DNA from: Paracoccaceae bacterium
Lineage (GTDB): Bacteria; Pseudomonadota; Alphaproteobacteria; Rhodobacterales; Rhodobacteraceae
NCBI GenBank assembly: GCA_024742705.1
Contig: JANSXZ010000003.1
Location: forward strand, 186,001-250,000
Direction of reading: 5' to 3'
DNA: 64,000 nucleotides
Positions within the stretch are counted from its first letter, which is position 1, and every line of letters begins with the position of its first letter. Positions 35,093 to 43,129 of the stretch are shown here, in pieces. Position numbers and translations under genes: made by a program. The notes under the pieces were generated by a model, which saw only the letters and a program-made list of their open reading frames with translations, searched no databases and was not told where the DNA came from.

Positions 35093-37189
35093 TCAGGGAT
35101 TCCCCAGCCAGGCGAAATCGGCCAGATCGGCGGGCGCGGCATTCGACACCACGATAACCGATGCACCGTTGAAGCTGACCAAGGTGCCACCGCCCGCCGC
35201 GGGCGTCAGGCTGATCCCGGCGGTCACCTCGCCGCGCGGGAAGGCCAGGCCATCGGCATCGTTGATGAACACCGTGTCGGATCCCAGCGTCAGATCGGTG
35301 ATCTGAACAGCCTCGGGCGGGCTGCCGTTCGAGACTTCGGTCTGGACATAGAAGGTGTCCGAGCCGTCTCCGCCGGTGGCCACGTCGCCGTTGTCGATGA
35401 ACAGCACGTCGTTGCCGGCACCGCCGTTCAGCGTGTCGGCGCCGAAATCGAACGAGTCGTTCAGGCCGGATGCTGTGATCGTGTCGTTGCCCGCGCCGCC
35501 ATCGACAATGTCCGAGCTGCCCAGAGCGGTGATCACGTCATCGCCATCGTCGCCATTGAGCGTGTCGTTGCCCGCGTCGCCGGACAGCTGATCATTGCCC
35601 GCACCACCATTCACCAGGTCGTTGCCACCAAAGCCGAACACGATGTCTTCACCGCCAAGACCGTTGATTTCGTCGCCCACATCCGCGCCTGTCAGCGTAT
35701 CAGGCCCTTCGGTGCCGTTCACCGTTGCCTCGGGTCCGGGTTCCGGATCGGGATCGGGTGTCGAATCGGGATCGGGTGTCGGATCGGGATCGGGTGTCGG
35801 ATCGGGATCGGGTGTCGGATCGGGATCGGGCGTCGGATCGGGATCGGGTGTCGGATCGGGATCGGGTGTCGGATCGGGATCGGGTGTCGGATCGGGATCG
35901 GGCGTCGGATCGGGATCGGGCGTCGGATCGGGATCCGGCGCGGGCGATGCCGCCAGGTTGGCGATCCAGGTCGACTGGTCGCTCAGCGCCTCGGGCGAAA
36001 CGCCCTGGAGTTCGACGACAGGATCGCCGCGATACAGAACCACCGTGCCGCTGCCATCGGTCAGCGAGGCGAGGGTCACATCCGCCACGACCTGTTCGGC
36101 CGTCAGCGCCACCCCATCATCGTCGAACAGGGTGATCTGTTCGGACGTGCTGGCATCGCCGGTGATGTTGATATCGACAATTTCCGTAGCCGGTGCGCCG
36201 GTGCCGTTGACCACCAGGAACGAATCCCGGCCTTCGCCACCCGTGACCGTATCGCCTTCGTCGACCTGCAACTGATCGTCGCCATCGCCGCCATCGATCA
36301 CGTCGCCGGCCGGATCGCCGCTGTCGAAGGCCACGAGGGTGTCGGCCCCGGCGCCGCCGCGCAGCGTGTCGACGCCGGTACGGTCGATCAACAGGTCATC
36401 GCCATCCCCGCCTTCCAGCAGGTCGTTGCCCTGCGCGCCCGACAGAACATCGGCGCCCGGGCCGCCAAACAGACGGTCGTCGCCAGTTTCACCCTGCAAA
36501 CGGTCAGCGCCAAAGCCGCCATCCAGGTTGTCGCGCCCTTCGCCGCCATTCAGAAGGTCATTGCCCTGCCGCCCAAAGAGGTTGTCCTGACCCGGTCCGC
36601 CATTCAGCGCGTCGGCCCCGCGTCCGCCTTCCAGAAGGTCGTTGCCGCCCTCACCCGACAGGGCATCGGATCCGGCCTGTCCGAACAGCTGATCGTCGCC
36701 ATCGCCGGCAAAGGCCGTGTCGTTGCCGGATCCGCCGCGCAGCGTGTCGTTGCCGGCGCCGGTGTCCAAGCGATCGTTGCCGCCGTCGCCGTCAACCAGG
36801 TTGTTGCCGTCTCCGCCGCGCACCGTGTCATCGCCGTTGCCGCCTGCGGCAGTGTCGTTGCCGCCTTCACCGCGCACAAGGTCGGACCCCTGCCCGCCGC
36901 TGATGGAATCGTCGCCTCCGCCGCCATCGACGGTATCGTTGCCGGCATCGCCCATCACGGTGTCGTTTCCGGCGGCACCGTTCAACATGTCATCGCCGCC
37001 GTACCCTCGGATCAGGTCGTTGCCCGACAACCCTTCGAGGATGTCCTCGCCAGAGGTGCCACGCATGACCGAATCCGGTGCATCGGGATCTTCGTCGGTG
37101 GAAGGAACATGGCCATCGTCGTCATCATCGAACAACAACACAAGACCGGTGATCGCCAGGATCGGCATCAGAAACAACAAAGCAAGCAT
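35093..37189 (-). CDS. RTX calcium-binding protein with N-terminal helix and duplicated layout
   Basis: 698 residues. An N-terminal hydrophobic helix (1-20) is followed by an acidic DDDDDGH stretch, a first RTX block with many GGxGxD nonapeptides (about 42-315), a roughly 95-residue module (about 320-415), a 12-copy six-residue linker of DPDPTP type (417-482), a second shorter RTX block (about 490-600) and a second, homologous end module (about 600-698). The two halves thus repeat the same plan. Calcium-dependent folding is expected. The helix at residue 1 implies membrane anchoring or a signal anchor rather than plain type I export. Its role is unknown. No secretion genes are adjacent. Confidence 0.85.
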   Translation of the reverse strand: MLALLFLMPILAITGLVLLFDDDDDGHVPSTDEDPDAPDSVMRGTSGEDILEGLSGNDLIRGYGGDDMLNGAAGNDTVMGDAGNDTVDGGGGDDSISGGQGSDLVRGEGGNDTAAGGNGDDTVRGGDGNNLVDGDGGNDRLDTGAGNDTLRGGSGNDTAFAGDGDDQLFGQAGSDALSGEGGNDLLEGGRGADALNGGPGQDNLFGRQGNDLLNGGEGRDNLDGGFGADRLQGETGDDRLFGGPGADVLSGAQGNDLLEGGDGDDLLIDRTGVDTLRGGAGADTLVAFDSGDPAGDVIDGGDGDDQLQVDEGDTVTGGEGRDSFLVVNGTGAPATEIVDINITGDASTSEQITLFDDDGVALTAEQVVADVTLASLTDGSGTVVLYRGDPVVELQGVSPEALSDQSTWIANLAASPAPDPDPTPDPDPTPDPDPTPDPDPTPDPDPTPDPDPTPDPDPTPDPDPTPDPDPTPDPDSTPDPDPEPGPEATVNGTEGPDTLTGADVGDEINGLGGEDIVFGFGGNDLVNGGAGNDQLSGDAGNDTLNGDDGDDVITALGSSDIVDGGAGNDTITASGLNDSFDFGADTLNGGAGNDVLFIDNGDVATGGDGSDTFYVQTEVSNGSPPEAVQITDLTLGSDTVFINDADGLAFPRGEVTAGISLTPAAGGGTLVSFNGASVIVVSNAAPADLADFAWLGNP
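35745..35942 (-). repeat. 18-bp minisatellite, 12 copies
   Basis: Twelve in-frame copies of GGATCGGGATCGGGTGTC (plus-strand sense), with C/T variation at one position, one G-to-A change in copy 2 and a degenerate last copy. They encode the DPDPTP linker of the RTX protein. Such arrays change copy number by slippage, so linker length may vary between strains. Confidence 0.92.
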
Positions 37190-37209
37190 AACAAACCCTC
37201 TGGGTGAGA

Positions 37210-37221
37210 TTAACCATTAAC
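37210..37221. promoter_or_regulatory. CtrA-like half-site before the second RTX gene
   Basis: TTAACCAT (37210-37217) overlaps TTAAC (37217-37221), 20 bp upstream of the RTX start. TTAACCAT is a described CtrA half-site word, but the spacing does not match the full TTAA-N7-TTAA box. Low confidence. Confidence 0.3.
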
Positions 37222-37237
37222 TACTCCTCGGGCCTCT

Positions 37238-37269
37238 GCCACAAAAGGGAATTGTGGATTCTTTGTGGC
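37238..37269. promoter_or_regulatory. Nested inverted repeat before the second RTX gene
   Basis: Outer arms GCCACAAA (37238-37245) and TTTGTGGC (37262-37269), plus a third half-site TTGTGG (37252-37257) that also pairs with the left arm. It lies about 50-80 bp upstream of the RTX start in an AT-rich gap. A multi-site operator or switching RNA stem is possible. Confidence 0.4.
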
Positions 37270-37451
37270 ATTGAAGCGGCAGGCAGAACAGTGATCGCCA
37301 CGGATCAGGATTGTTTCGCCTTTCGCGACAGTCGCGCGGCCTGCTTTGGAATCGGGCGGGCCAAGGCCCGGATTTCACCTGCGCTGAGTCTGTTCCGGCA
37401 TGGAAACACTGGCCCCAAGGCCCTGACATTGTTTCGAAAACCGCGCCAAGG

Positions 37452-39140
37452 TCACGAATGTTCCTCGGCGGCGGTTGCCGCCAACGCGCGGTTGTAGGCC
37501 TTCAGGGCATCGACATGAAACAGCGCGCCCAGCAGTTCCGGCGGGGCATCTTCGCCCGGCAGACGCACCACCGGCACGAAGGCCACGCCGGCGCGGTCGA
37601 ACATCGGCATCGCCGCCTCCAGCGTCGCCGAGCTGTCGATATACAGCCCCTGGCCGATCATGTCCCAGCAACGGTCGGCATCGGCCGCGCGCGGGTGATC
37701 GGGCTTGCGCATCACCGAGCCGGCCTTGAACATCGCCAGCAGATAGGCCTGCGGACCGGCAGCCAGATGAATGCCCCGGCGTTCAAGCTGGGTCAGGAAG
37801 AACGACCGGTCGACCAGCCGCGAGGCCAGCGCCGTCGACATCGACACGGAAACCATCACGGCGATACCGGTCTGCCAGTCGCCGGTCAGTTCGAAGACGA
37901 TCAGCGTGGTGGAAATCGGCGCGCCCAGCACCGCCGCCGCCACCGCGCCCATCCCAGCCAGGGCATAAAGCGTGTATGATCCCGAAACCTCGGGGAAAAA
38001 ACCCGTCGCCACCAGACCGAACCCCAGCCCCGACAAGGCCCCCACCATCAGGGCGGGCGAAAACACCCCTCCGCCCATGCGGCCGGCAATGGTGATCGCC
38101 ACCGCCACCGTCTTGAGAACGGCAAAGACGATCGCCTCGTGCAGTGCCAGTTGCCCGGTCAGCGCAAGCGATGTCGTCTCGTATCCGACGCCGATGATAT
38201 GCGGGTAGAAAATGGCCAGCGCGCCCAGCAGCCCGCCGGCCACCGCCGGCCGCAGCCAGCGTGGCAAGCCGGTGCGCGCCTGCACATGGTTGGCCACGTT
38301 TTCGGCCAGGAAGATCGCCTTCATCAGCGCCACGGCGATCAGGCCCGACAGCAGGCCCAGCAAAAGGAACGCCGGCAGTTCGACATAGAATTCCAGCGCA
38401 CCCGGCGCGGCGAGGGTGAATTCGGTCACATCGCCGAATTCGATCCGGCTGATCACCGTGCCGGCCACCGATGCAATCACGATCGGCGCGAAGGCATGCA
38501 CCGCGAAATGCCGCAACACCACCTCCAGCGCGAAGAGCGCGCCGGCGATCGGCGCGTTGAAGCTGGCCGATACCGCCGCGGCCACGGCACATCCCAGAAG
38601 GTCGCGGCCGGTGATCCCGTCGGCGTGGATGCGGTTGCTGACCCATGTCGATATGACGCCGGCCATATGCACCACCGGCCCCTCGCGCCCGGATGATCCA
38701 CCGGAACTGAGCGTGATCAGCGAGGCCAGCGCCGATGCGATCCCCGCGCGCACCTCAACCCGGCCGTCCGCGATGGCCGCCCCTTCGATCACATCGGCCA
38801 CCGACCGCACGCGGCCGTCGGGTGTGAAACGATGCAGGATCAACCCCACGATCAGCCCGCCGCAGATCGGGATCACCAGCAACAGATACCAGGGCAGCGT
38901 TTCGGCGAAACTGTGCAGCCGGTGCACATCTTCGGTGCGGTACAGGAAAGCCTGCAAAGCCTCGATTCCACGGCGAAAGAACAGCGCGGCGAAACCCGCC
39001 GCCGTGCCGACGGCCAGTGCGATGAACCAGAACTGGATCTGGCCGGGCCCGCGTTGCCGAAGCACCTGCCAACCCGACCGGCAGGCCGCGACCGCCTGAT
39101 CCAGATGGTCCGAAAGGTTTGATCGTGTCGGGTCGGGCAT
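37452..39140 (-). CDS. CLC-family chloride channel/antiporter with C-terminal CBS region
   Basis: 562 residues. Selectivity-filter motifs: GGSSGREGP (147-155, with gating Glu153), GGGVFSP and a later ISTTLIVFELTGDW stretch. There are about ten or more membrane helices. The last 100 residues contain CBS-like sequence that could bind adenosine nucleotides. It exports or exchanges chloride for protons in the inner membrane. It lies 114 bp downstream of recN and may be the last gene of the lpxC-bamD-recN run. Confidence 0.9.
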   Translation of the reverse strand: MPDPTRSNLSDHLDQAVAACRSGWQVLRQRGPGQIQFWFIALAVGTAAGFAALFFRRGIEALQAFLYRTEDVHRLHSFAETLPWYLLLVIPICGGLIVGLILHRFTPDGRVRSVADVIEGAAIADGRVEVRAGIASALASLITLSSGGSSGREGPVVHMAGVISTWVSNRIHADGITGRDLLGCAVAAAVSASFNAPIAGALFALEVVLRHFAVHAFAPIVIASVAGTVISRIEFGDVTEFTLAAPGALEFYVELPAFLLLGLLSGLIAVALMKAIFLAENVANHVQARTGLPRWLRPAVAGGLLGALAIFYPHIIGVGYETTSLALTGQLALHEAIVFAVLKTVAVAITIAGRMGGGVFSPALMVGALSGLGFGLVATGFFPEVSGSYTLYALAGMGAVAAAVLGAPISTTLIVFELTGDWQTGIAVMVSVSMSTALASRLVDRSFFLTQLERRGIHLAAGPQAYLLAMFKAGSVMRKPDHPRAADADRCWDMIGQGLYIDSSATLEAAMPMFDRAGVAFVPVVRLPGEDAPPELLGALFHVDALKAYNRALAATAAEEHS

Positions 39141-39254
39141 GGATCCGCCAGAGAGGGGTGCCTGCCTTTCCTAGCGTGAACAGACCCACGGCGACCAGAC
39201 GCATATTGCCCGCAGGGCGCGACATGCTGACATGCCCACCCGCGCAGGCCGCGT

Positions 39255-40904
39255 TCAGCCCGCCAGAAGCGCCCGCGCGGCGGCGCGCGCCTCGGCGGTG
39301 ATCGTGTCTCCGGCCAGCATCCGCGCGATTTCGTCGATCCGCGCGCTCTGAGGCAGGGCCGTCACCGTCGACAGGGTTGCGCCCGCGTCCACCCGTTTTT
39401 CGACCCGCCAGTGATGTGCACCGCGCGCCGCGACCTGCGGCGAATGGGTGACCACCAGAACCTGCCCCTCGCGCGCCAGCGCTGCCAGCCTGCGGCCCAC
39501 CGCATCGGCGGTGGCACCGCCGACACCCCTGTCGATTTCGTCGAAGATCATCGTCAGGCCCGACTGTCGCGCGCTCAGGCAGACCTTGAGCGCCAGCAGA
39601 AACCGGCTCAGTTCCCCGCCCGACGCGATCTTGTCGAGAGGTCCGGCCGGCGCGCCGGGGTTTGTCGCCACGCGAAACGCCACCGCATCGCGGCCCGACG
39701 GTCCCGGCTCGCCCGGCTCCAGCAGGGTCTGGAACACCGCGCGTTCCATTTTCAGGGGCGCCAGTTCGGCGCCCACGGCGGCATCCAGCCGCGCGGCGGC
39801 CTCGGCCCGCGCCGCGCTCAGCGATCCGGCGGCCGCATCGTATCCGGCCTGCGCCGCCTTCACCGCGCTGCGCCGCGCCGCGATATCCGCGTCGCCGGCA
39901 TCCAGCGCCCGAAGCCTCTGGCGCAGGTCGTCGGCGAAAGCGCCCAGGTCGTCGGCGCCAACCCCGTGCTTGCGCGCCATCCCGCGGATCGCGAACAGAC
40001 GTTCTTCGGTTTGTTCCAGTTCGAAAGGGTCAAAATCGAGCGCGTCCAGACAGGTTTCGACACCGGCCTGCGCCTCGCCCAGTTCAACAAGCGCGCGGCC
40101 CAGCGCGGCCAATGGCGCATCCAGCGCGCCTTCGGCGCGGTCGGCCACCCCATCGAGCCACCGCATCGCCTCGCCCATTGCCGATTCGGCGCCATCGCTG
40201 CCCAGCAGCGCCAGGCCGCGCGCCACGTCGTCGCGGATACGCGCGGCGCCCTGCATCCCCCGGCGCCGGGCGTCAAGCTCGGCATCCTCGCCCGGTTCGG
40301 GCGCCAGCGCGTCCAGTTCAGCAACCGCGTGGCGCAGGAATTCGTCCTCGGCGCGCATCGCGTCCAGCGCCGTCTCGGCGGTGTTCAGCGCCGCGCGCGC
40401 GCCCGAAAGCGCGGTCCAGGCGGCCTGGACATCGGCGCGCAGCCCGTCCAGCCGGCCAAAGGCATCCAGCATGGCGCGGTGCCCGCGCGGGTTCAGCAGG
40501 CCACGGTCGTCCTGTTGGCCATGCAGTTCGACAAGCGTGTCGGACAGGGCGCGCAGCACCTCGCCGGAACAGCGCCTGTCGTTCACCCAGGCGGTCTTGC
40601 GGCCTTCGGCGGTGTTGACCCGGCGCAGGATCAGTTCGTCGGTGACAGGCAGGCCCGCGTCTTGCAAAACCGACCGGGCGGGATGATCGGCGCCCAGGTC
40701 GAAGACGGCAAGCACCTCGCCCTGCGCCGCGCCCTGGCGCACCAGATCGGCCCGCCCGCGCCAGCCCAGAACGAAACCCAGCGAATCCAGCAGGATCGAC
40801 TTGCCCGCCCCGGTTTCTCCGGTCAGCACGTTCAGGCCGGGCTGGAACGCCAGTTCCAGCCGGTCGATGATCAGCAGGTCGCGGATGTCGAGAGCGCGCA
40901 GCAT
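39255..40904 (-). CDS. recN: DNA repair protein RecN
   Basis: 549 residues, SMC-like. Walker A GETGAGKS (29-36), a long coiled-coil middle with many Ala/Arg heptads, signature SGGELSRFLLALKV, Walker B MIFDEIDRGVGG and H-loop VVTHSPQVA. It acts in double-strand break repair, organising DNA ends in an ATP-dependent way. It is 39 bp downstream of bamD. No LexA box is visible to me upstream. Confidence 0.95.
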   Translation of the reverse strand: MLRALDIRDLLIIDRLELAFQPGLNVLTGETGAGKSILLDSLGFVLGWRGRADLVRQGAAQGEVLAVFDLGADHPARSVLQDAGLPVTDELILRRVNTAEGRKTAWVNDRRCSGEVLRALSDTLVELHGQQDDRGLLNPRGHRAMLDAFGRLDGLRADVQAAWTALSGARAALNTAETALDAMRAEDEFLRHAVAELDALAPEPGEDAELDARRRGMQGAARIRDDVARGLALLGSDGAESAMGEAMRWLDGVADRAEGALDAPLAALGRALVELGEAQAGVETCLDALDFDPFELEQTEERLFAIRGMARKHGVGADDLGAFADDLRQRLRALDAGDADIAARRSAVKAAQAGYDAAAGSLSAARAEAAARLDAAVGAELAPLKMERAVFQTLLEPGEPGPSGRDAVAFRVATNPGAPAGPLDKIASGGELSRFLLALKVCLSARQSGLTMIFDEIDRGVGGATADAVGRRLAALAREGQVLVVTHSPQVAARGAHHWRVEKRVDAGATLSTVTALPQSARIDEIARMLAGDTITAEARAAARALLAG

Positions 40905-40943
40905 GTCAGATGTCCGTCCGCAGGGCGAAAGCCCGTCCCTGCC

Positions 40944-41822
40944 TCAAAGCCATTGCCCCTTGAGCATCTGCCGGTAGATCTGCGACAGCCAGTTGTTGCC
41001 CAGCGACCGCGCCTCGAGCCCGCGTTCGACCAGCAGCGCATAGCTGGCCTCGTACCAGTCGGACGACTGATAGTTGAAGCCAAGAACCGCGGCGGCGGTC
41101 TGTGCCTCATCGGTCAGGCCCAGCGACAGATACGCCTCGACCAGCCGGTGCAGCGCCTCGGGGGTGTGCGACGTGGTCTGGAAATCCTCGACAACCACGC
41201 GAAAGCGGTTGATCGCGGCGGCGAAATGGTCGCGCTTGAGGTAATACCGCCCGATCTCCATTTCCTTGCCGGCCAGATGGTCAAAGGCCAGATCGAATTT
41301 CAGGATCGACGATGTGGCATATTCACTGTCGGGATAGCGTTCGATCACCGCGCGCAGCGCCTGCAGGGCCTGAAAGGTCAGGCCCTGGTCGCGCCCGACC
41401 TCGTCGATCTGGTCGTAATAGCTGAGCGCCAGCAGATAGGCGGCATAGGCGGCATCGTCTTCGGTGGGGTAGAAATCGATATAGCGTTGCGCGGCGGCGC
41501 GGCTGTTGGGGTAATCCTGCCCGCGATGATACGAAAACGCCTGCATGATCAACGCCCGTTGCGCCCATTCGGAATAGGGATAAAGCCGTTCGATCTCGGA
41601 GAAGTAATAGGCCGCGTCATCGGTGCGGTTGCGATTCAGTTCGAATTCGCCGCGCTCATAGATCTGTTCGGGCGAAAACGCCTCGAGAGACTGGGTGCGA
41701 TCGGTCCGGGCGCCGCCGCCGAACAAACCGCCTGTGCTGCTGCCACCGCCGCCACAGCCCGCCAACAGCGCGACCACCAGAGTTGCCCCGATCAAACCGA
41801 CCCGCGATCCGCCGCCTGCCAT
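40944..41822 (-). CDS. bamD: Outer membrane assembly lipoprotein BamD
   Basis: 292 residues from ATG 41822 with AAGGAT upstream. The lipobox VVALLAGC directs lipidation at Cys (residue about 22). The following TPR-rich domain (QIYERGEFELNRNRTDDAAY, YPYSEWAQRALIMQAFSYH, TEDDAAYAAYLLALSYYDQI) matches the BamD/ComL family, which works with BamA to insert beta-barrel proteins. It lies between lpxC and recN, both linked to envelope or repair functions, the common rhodobacterial order. Confidence 0.92.
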   Translation of the reverse strand: MAGGGSRVGLIGATLVVALLAGCGGGGSSTGGLFGGGARTDRTQSLEAFSPEQIYERGEFELNRNRTDDAAYYFSEIERLYPYSEWAQRALIMQAFSYHRGQDYPNSRAAAQRYIDFYPTEDDAAYAAYLLALSYYDQIDEVGRDQGLTFQALQALRAVIERYPDSEYATSSILKFDLAFDHLAGKEMEIGRYYLKRDHFAAAINRFRVVVEDFQTTSHTPEALHRLVEAYLSLGLTDEAQTAAAVLGFNYQSSDWYEASYALLVERGLEARSLGNNWLSQIYRQMLKGQWL

Positions 41823-41873
41823 GCTTGCCAATCCTTACGTTTCATGGCCCACGGACCACCTGCTGTGGCCTCG

Positions 41874-41902
41874 GGTCTAGCATATTAAATTCCGGTGCAA
41901 AA
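41874..41902 (-). promoter_or_regulatory. Possible bamD promoter
   Basis: On the minus strand TTTTGC (41902-41897) and TAGACC (41879-41874) are 17 bp apart in an AT-rich island 50 bp upstream of bamD. The match is modest; the -10 resembles that proposed for the sulfonate operon. Confidence 0.35.
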
Positions 41903-41970
41903 TGCCTTATGAGCCGGTGGCGCCGGGTGCAGCCAGAGCGGCCGATCCACCCCCCTGCCGGCGGCCGCGT

Positions 41971-42894
41971 TCAGGCGACGCGGGGGATCTCGGACCAATC
42001 CAGCCCGGTGCCCGGCAGGCGCGCGGTCATCGCCGCGTCGCAGACCACCATGCGCGCCGCGCCCGGCGTGGCGAAAAGCTTGCGCAGCAAGGTGTTGGTC
42101 AGCGCATGGCCGGCCTTGTCGCCGGTGTAAGCGCCGATCACCGGGCCACCGGCCAGCGCCAGATCGCCCAGCGCGTCAAGCATCTTGTGGCGCACCGGTT
42201 CGTCGCTGTGACGCAGCCCGCCGGGGCTGAGCACCCTGTCGCCGTCGAACACGACCGCGTTTTCGCCCGGTGCTCCACCCAGCGCCAGGCCATTGGCCTG
42301 CATCTGTTCGACATCCGCCTTGCGGCAGAAGGTGCGGCTGTCGCACAGCTCACGCGCGAAGGCCCCGTTGGACATTTCCAGACGGCGCGATTGCCGGCCG
42401 ATCGCCGGGTCGGGGAAATCGATGTGAAAGTCGATCGACATCGTCCGCGCCGGCGCCAGCCGCGCCGTCGCGCCGCCCTGCTCGACCGAAACCGGCAGCA
42501 GCACGCGGATGGCGCGCACGGGCGCCGAAAGCCGCCGCAGGCCGCGCGCCATGATGCCGCGCACGAAGGGTGCGGCGGATCCGTCGAGTATCGGAACCTC
42601 GGGGCCGTCGATCCCGATCAGCGCATTGTGCACGCCGCAGCCGGCCAGCGCCGCCATCAGATGCTCGACCGTCGAAACCGAAACGCCCGACGCGTTGACC
42701 AGCCGGGTGCAGAGCGGCGAATGTTCGACACTGTGCCACAGCGCCGGCACCAGCGTGTCGCCCAGCGCGATGTCGGTGCGGCGAAACCAGATGCCGTGTT
42801 CTGCCGACGCGGGGCGAACGACAACTCGCGCGGAACGCCCGGTGTGCAGGCCAATTCCCTCGAAGACGATCGCGGATTTAACTGTTGTCTGCAC
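41971..42894 (-). CDS. lpxC: UDP-3-O-acyl-N-acetylglucosamine deacetylase
   Basis: 307 residues. It catalyses the committed step of lipid A synthesis. Zinc ligands are in VEHLMAALAG (His78) and HKMLDALGDLAL; the catalytic base follows IDGPEVPILDGSAAPFV, and the conserved His is in GHALTNTL. The start is GTG 42894 with AGGGA 7 nt upstream; no in-frame ATG is nearby. It is separated from ftsZ by 235 bp that hold a terminator and a CtrA-type box, so it is probably transcribed on its own. Confidence 0.95.
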   Translation of the reverse strand: MQTTVKSAIVFEGIGLHTGRSARVVVRPASAEHGIWFRRTDIALGDTLVPALWHSVEHSPLCTRLVNASGVSVSTVEHLMAALAGCGVHNALIGIDGPEVPILDGSAAPFVRGIMARGLRRLSAPVRAIRVLLPVSVEQGGATARLAPARTMSIDFHIDFPDPAIGRQSRRLEMSNGAFARELCDSRTFCRKADVEQMQANGLALGGAPGENAVVFDGDRVLSPGGLRHSDEPVRHKMLDALGDLALAGGPVIGAYTGDKAGHALTNTLLRKLFATPGAARMVVCDAAMTARLPGTGLDWSEIPRVA

Positions 42895-42914
42895 GGTGCA
42901 TCCCTGTCTTTCGG

Positions 42915-42930
42915 TTAACCGTCCGTTAAC
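42915..42930. promoter_or_regulatory. CtrA-type box in front of lpxC
   Basis: TTAA-CCGTCCG-TTAAC matches the full CtrA consensus TTAA-N7-TTAAC on both strands. It lies 20 bp upstream of the lpxC start. At that distance, binding would overlap the transcription start or early leader, suggesting repression or timing control rather than classic -35 activation. Confidence 0.65.
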
Positions 42931-43071
42931 TCTGTGGTCCGACGACAGGTAAACATGCGAGGTCTGACGCTCAACTCAATCTTTGCAACCGATTGAAACA
43001 CCCGTCCCGCATTGCGGTGGAAACCCGCCCATCAATCTTCGAACCACTTGTTAACACACGGTTTTCAAATG

Positions 43072-43098
43072 AAAAAGAGCCGCACGAAGGCGGCTCTT
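43072..43098 (-). terminator. Intrinsic terminator of ftsZ
   Basis: On the minus strand, AAGAGCCGC and GCGGCTCTT form a 9-bp stem with a 6-nt loop followed by a T-run, 31 bp after the ftsZ stop. This is a clear rho-independent terminator. Confidence 0.9.
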
Positions 43099-43129
43099 GT
43101 GACGTTGCGTGACGGGGCCTGGGACGCGT

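Noticed and set aside
35745-35942. CRISPR-like repeat array
   Set aside because: The 18-bp units are contiguous, without spacers, and are in frame inside a coding gene.
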